Origin: Bifidobacterium jacchi
GTDB lineage: Bacteria > Actinomycetota > Actinomycetes > Actinomycetales > Bifidobacteriaceae
Assembly (NCBI RefSeq): GCF_009078285.1
Contig: NZ_RQSP01000013.1
Span: forward strand, 1 to 61,284
DNA: 61,284 bases
Direction: 5' to 3'
The notes under the pieces are model-generated. The model was not told where the DNA came from, searched no databases, and saw only the letters and a list, made by a program, of their open reading frames with translations. Position 1 is the first letter of the stretch. Every line of letters begins with the position of its first letter. A program made the position numbers and the translations under genes. Positions 61,183 to 61,284 of this stretch are shown here, piece after piece.

Positions 61183-61284
61183 CAGTGTCCTGCGTCAGAA
61201 ATTCGTTGACGAATTCACGACCCCTCAGTCCCGCTTCGCGGGCCAGCTCGCCGCAATCTCGGACGCGCTACGCGCGCAGACTGC
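61183..61284. mobile_element. MITE-like dispersed element, copy 3 (cut by window end)
   Basis: CAGTGTCCTGCGTCAGAAATT opens a copy in the same orientation as the one at 50981, with the shared CCCCTCAGTCCCGCTTCGC and CCCGC/GCGGG hairpin. It diverges after about 61248, and its right end is outside the window. Confidence 0.7.

Overview
The window is a high-GC actinobacterial chromosome segment that fits Bifidobacterium. Gene content and order point there: L-lactate dehydrogenase beside HflX, a hisD-hisC-hisB-orf-hisH-hisA run next to a non-adenylylated type glutamine synthetase, an argCJBDFR-argG cluster, purF-purM-purD, and an ileS gene led by an actinobacterial T-box. There are no rRNA genes, convincing tRNAs, CRISPR arrays, prophages or intact transposases. 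The genus is an inference from gene families and synteny; the species cannot be named.

Layout. 1-0.9 kb: non-coding and palindrome-rich. 0.9-10.4 kb: ldh, hflX, an RsmC-like methyltransferase, the large helicase gene hrpA and a DUF5067-type membrane protein. 10.5-19.2 kb: glnA, a DUF2252 gene and a his operon (hisD, hisC, hisB, an uncharacterised acidic protein, hisH, hisA). 19.3-22.7 kb: comEC and comEA. 22.9-31.7 kb: leuS, an orphan solute-binding lipoprotein overlapping corA, and ileS with its T-box leader. 31.9-33.7 kb: a DUF6020-type membrane protein. 33.9-44.1 kb: the arginine region. 44.2-50.1 kb: a DUF4190-like protein, pheS-pheT and a SpoU/TrmH methyltransferase. 50.4-53.1 kb: a DNA repair patch (deoxyinosine-type glycosylase; a YolD-like protein plus Y-family polymerase behind two LexA-like boxes). 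53.3-60.5 kb: purF-purM-purD, an acyl-CoA synthetase and an M23 peptidase. 60.5-61.3 kb: non-coding with short iterated repeats, a long imperfect palindrome and the start of a dispersed repeat.

The most notable region is arginine biosynthesis. ArgC, J, B, D, F, R and G look intact and carry near-identical tandem operators upstream of argC and argG. The expected last gene, argH, is a wreck: its first ~42 codons are followed by an internal deletion and frameshift, then ~76 codons of its middle, then a second, diverged copy of the last 72 codons of argG. A less GC-rich cassette (a 50-residue ORF translationally coupled to a lipoprotein gene) lies between argG and the wreck in the opposite orientation. 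Unless another argH exists, the pathway should stop at argininosuccinate.

A second theme is small repeats at gene ends. A ~124-bp element with CTAG-starting inverted terminal repeats occurs twice complete and once cut by the window edge; in both complete copies its first TAG is the stop codon of the upstream gene. Short tandem repeats with 13-18 bp units lie at or near gene ends and inside low-complexity coding linkers. Several start sites are chosen here from ribosome-binding sites and differ from the longest open frame.
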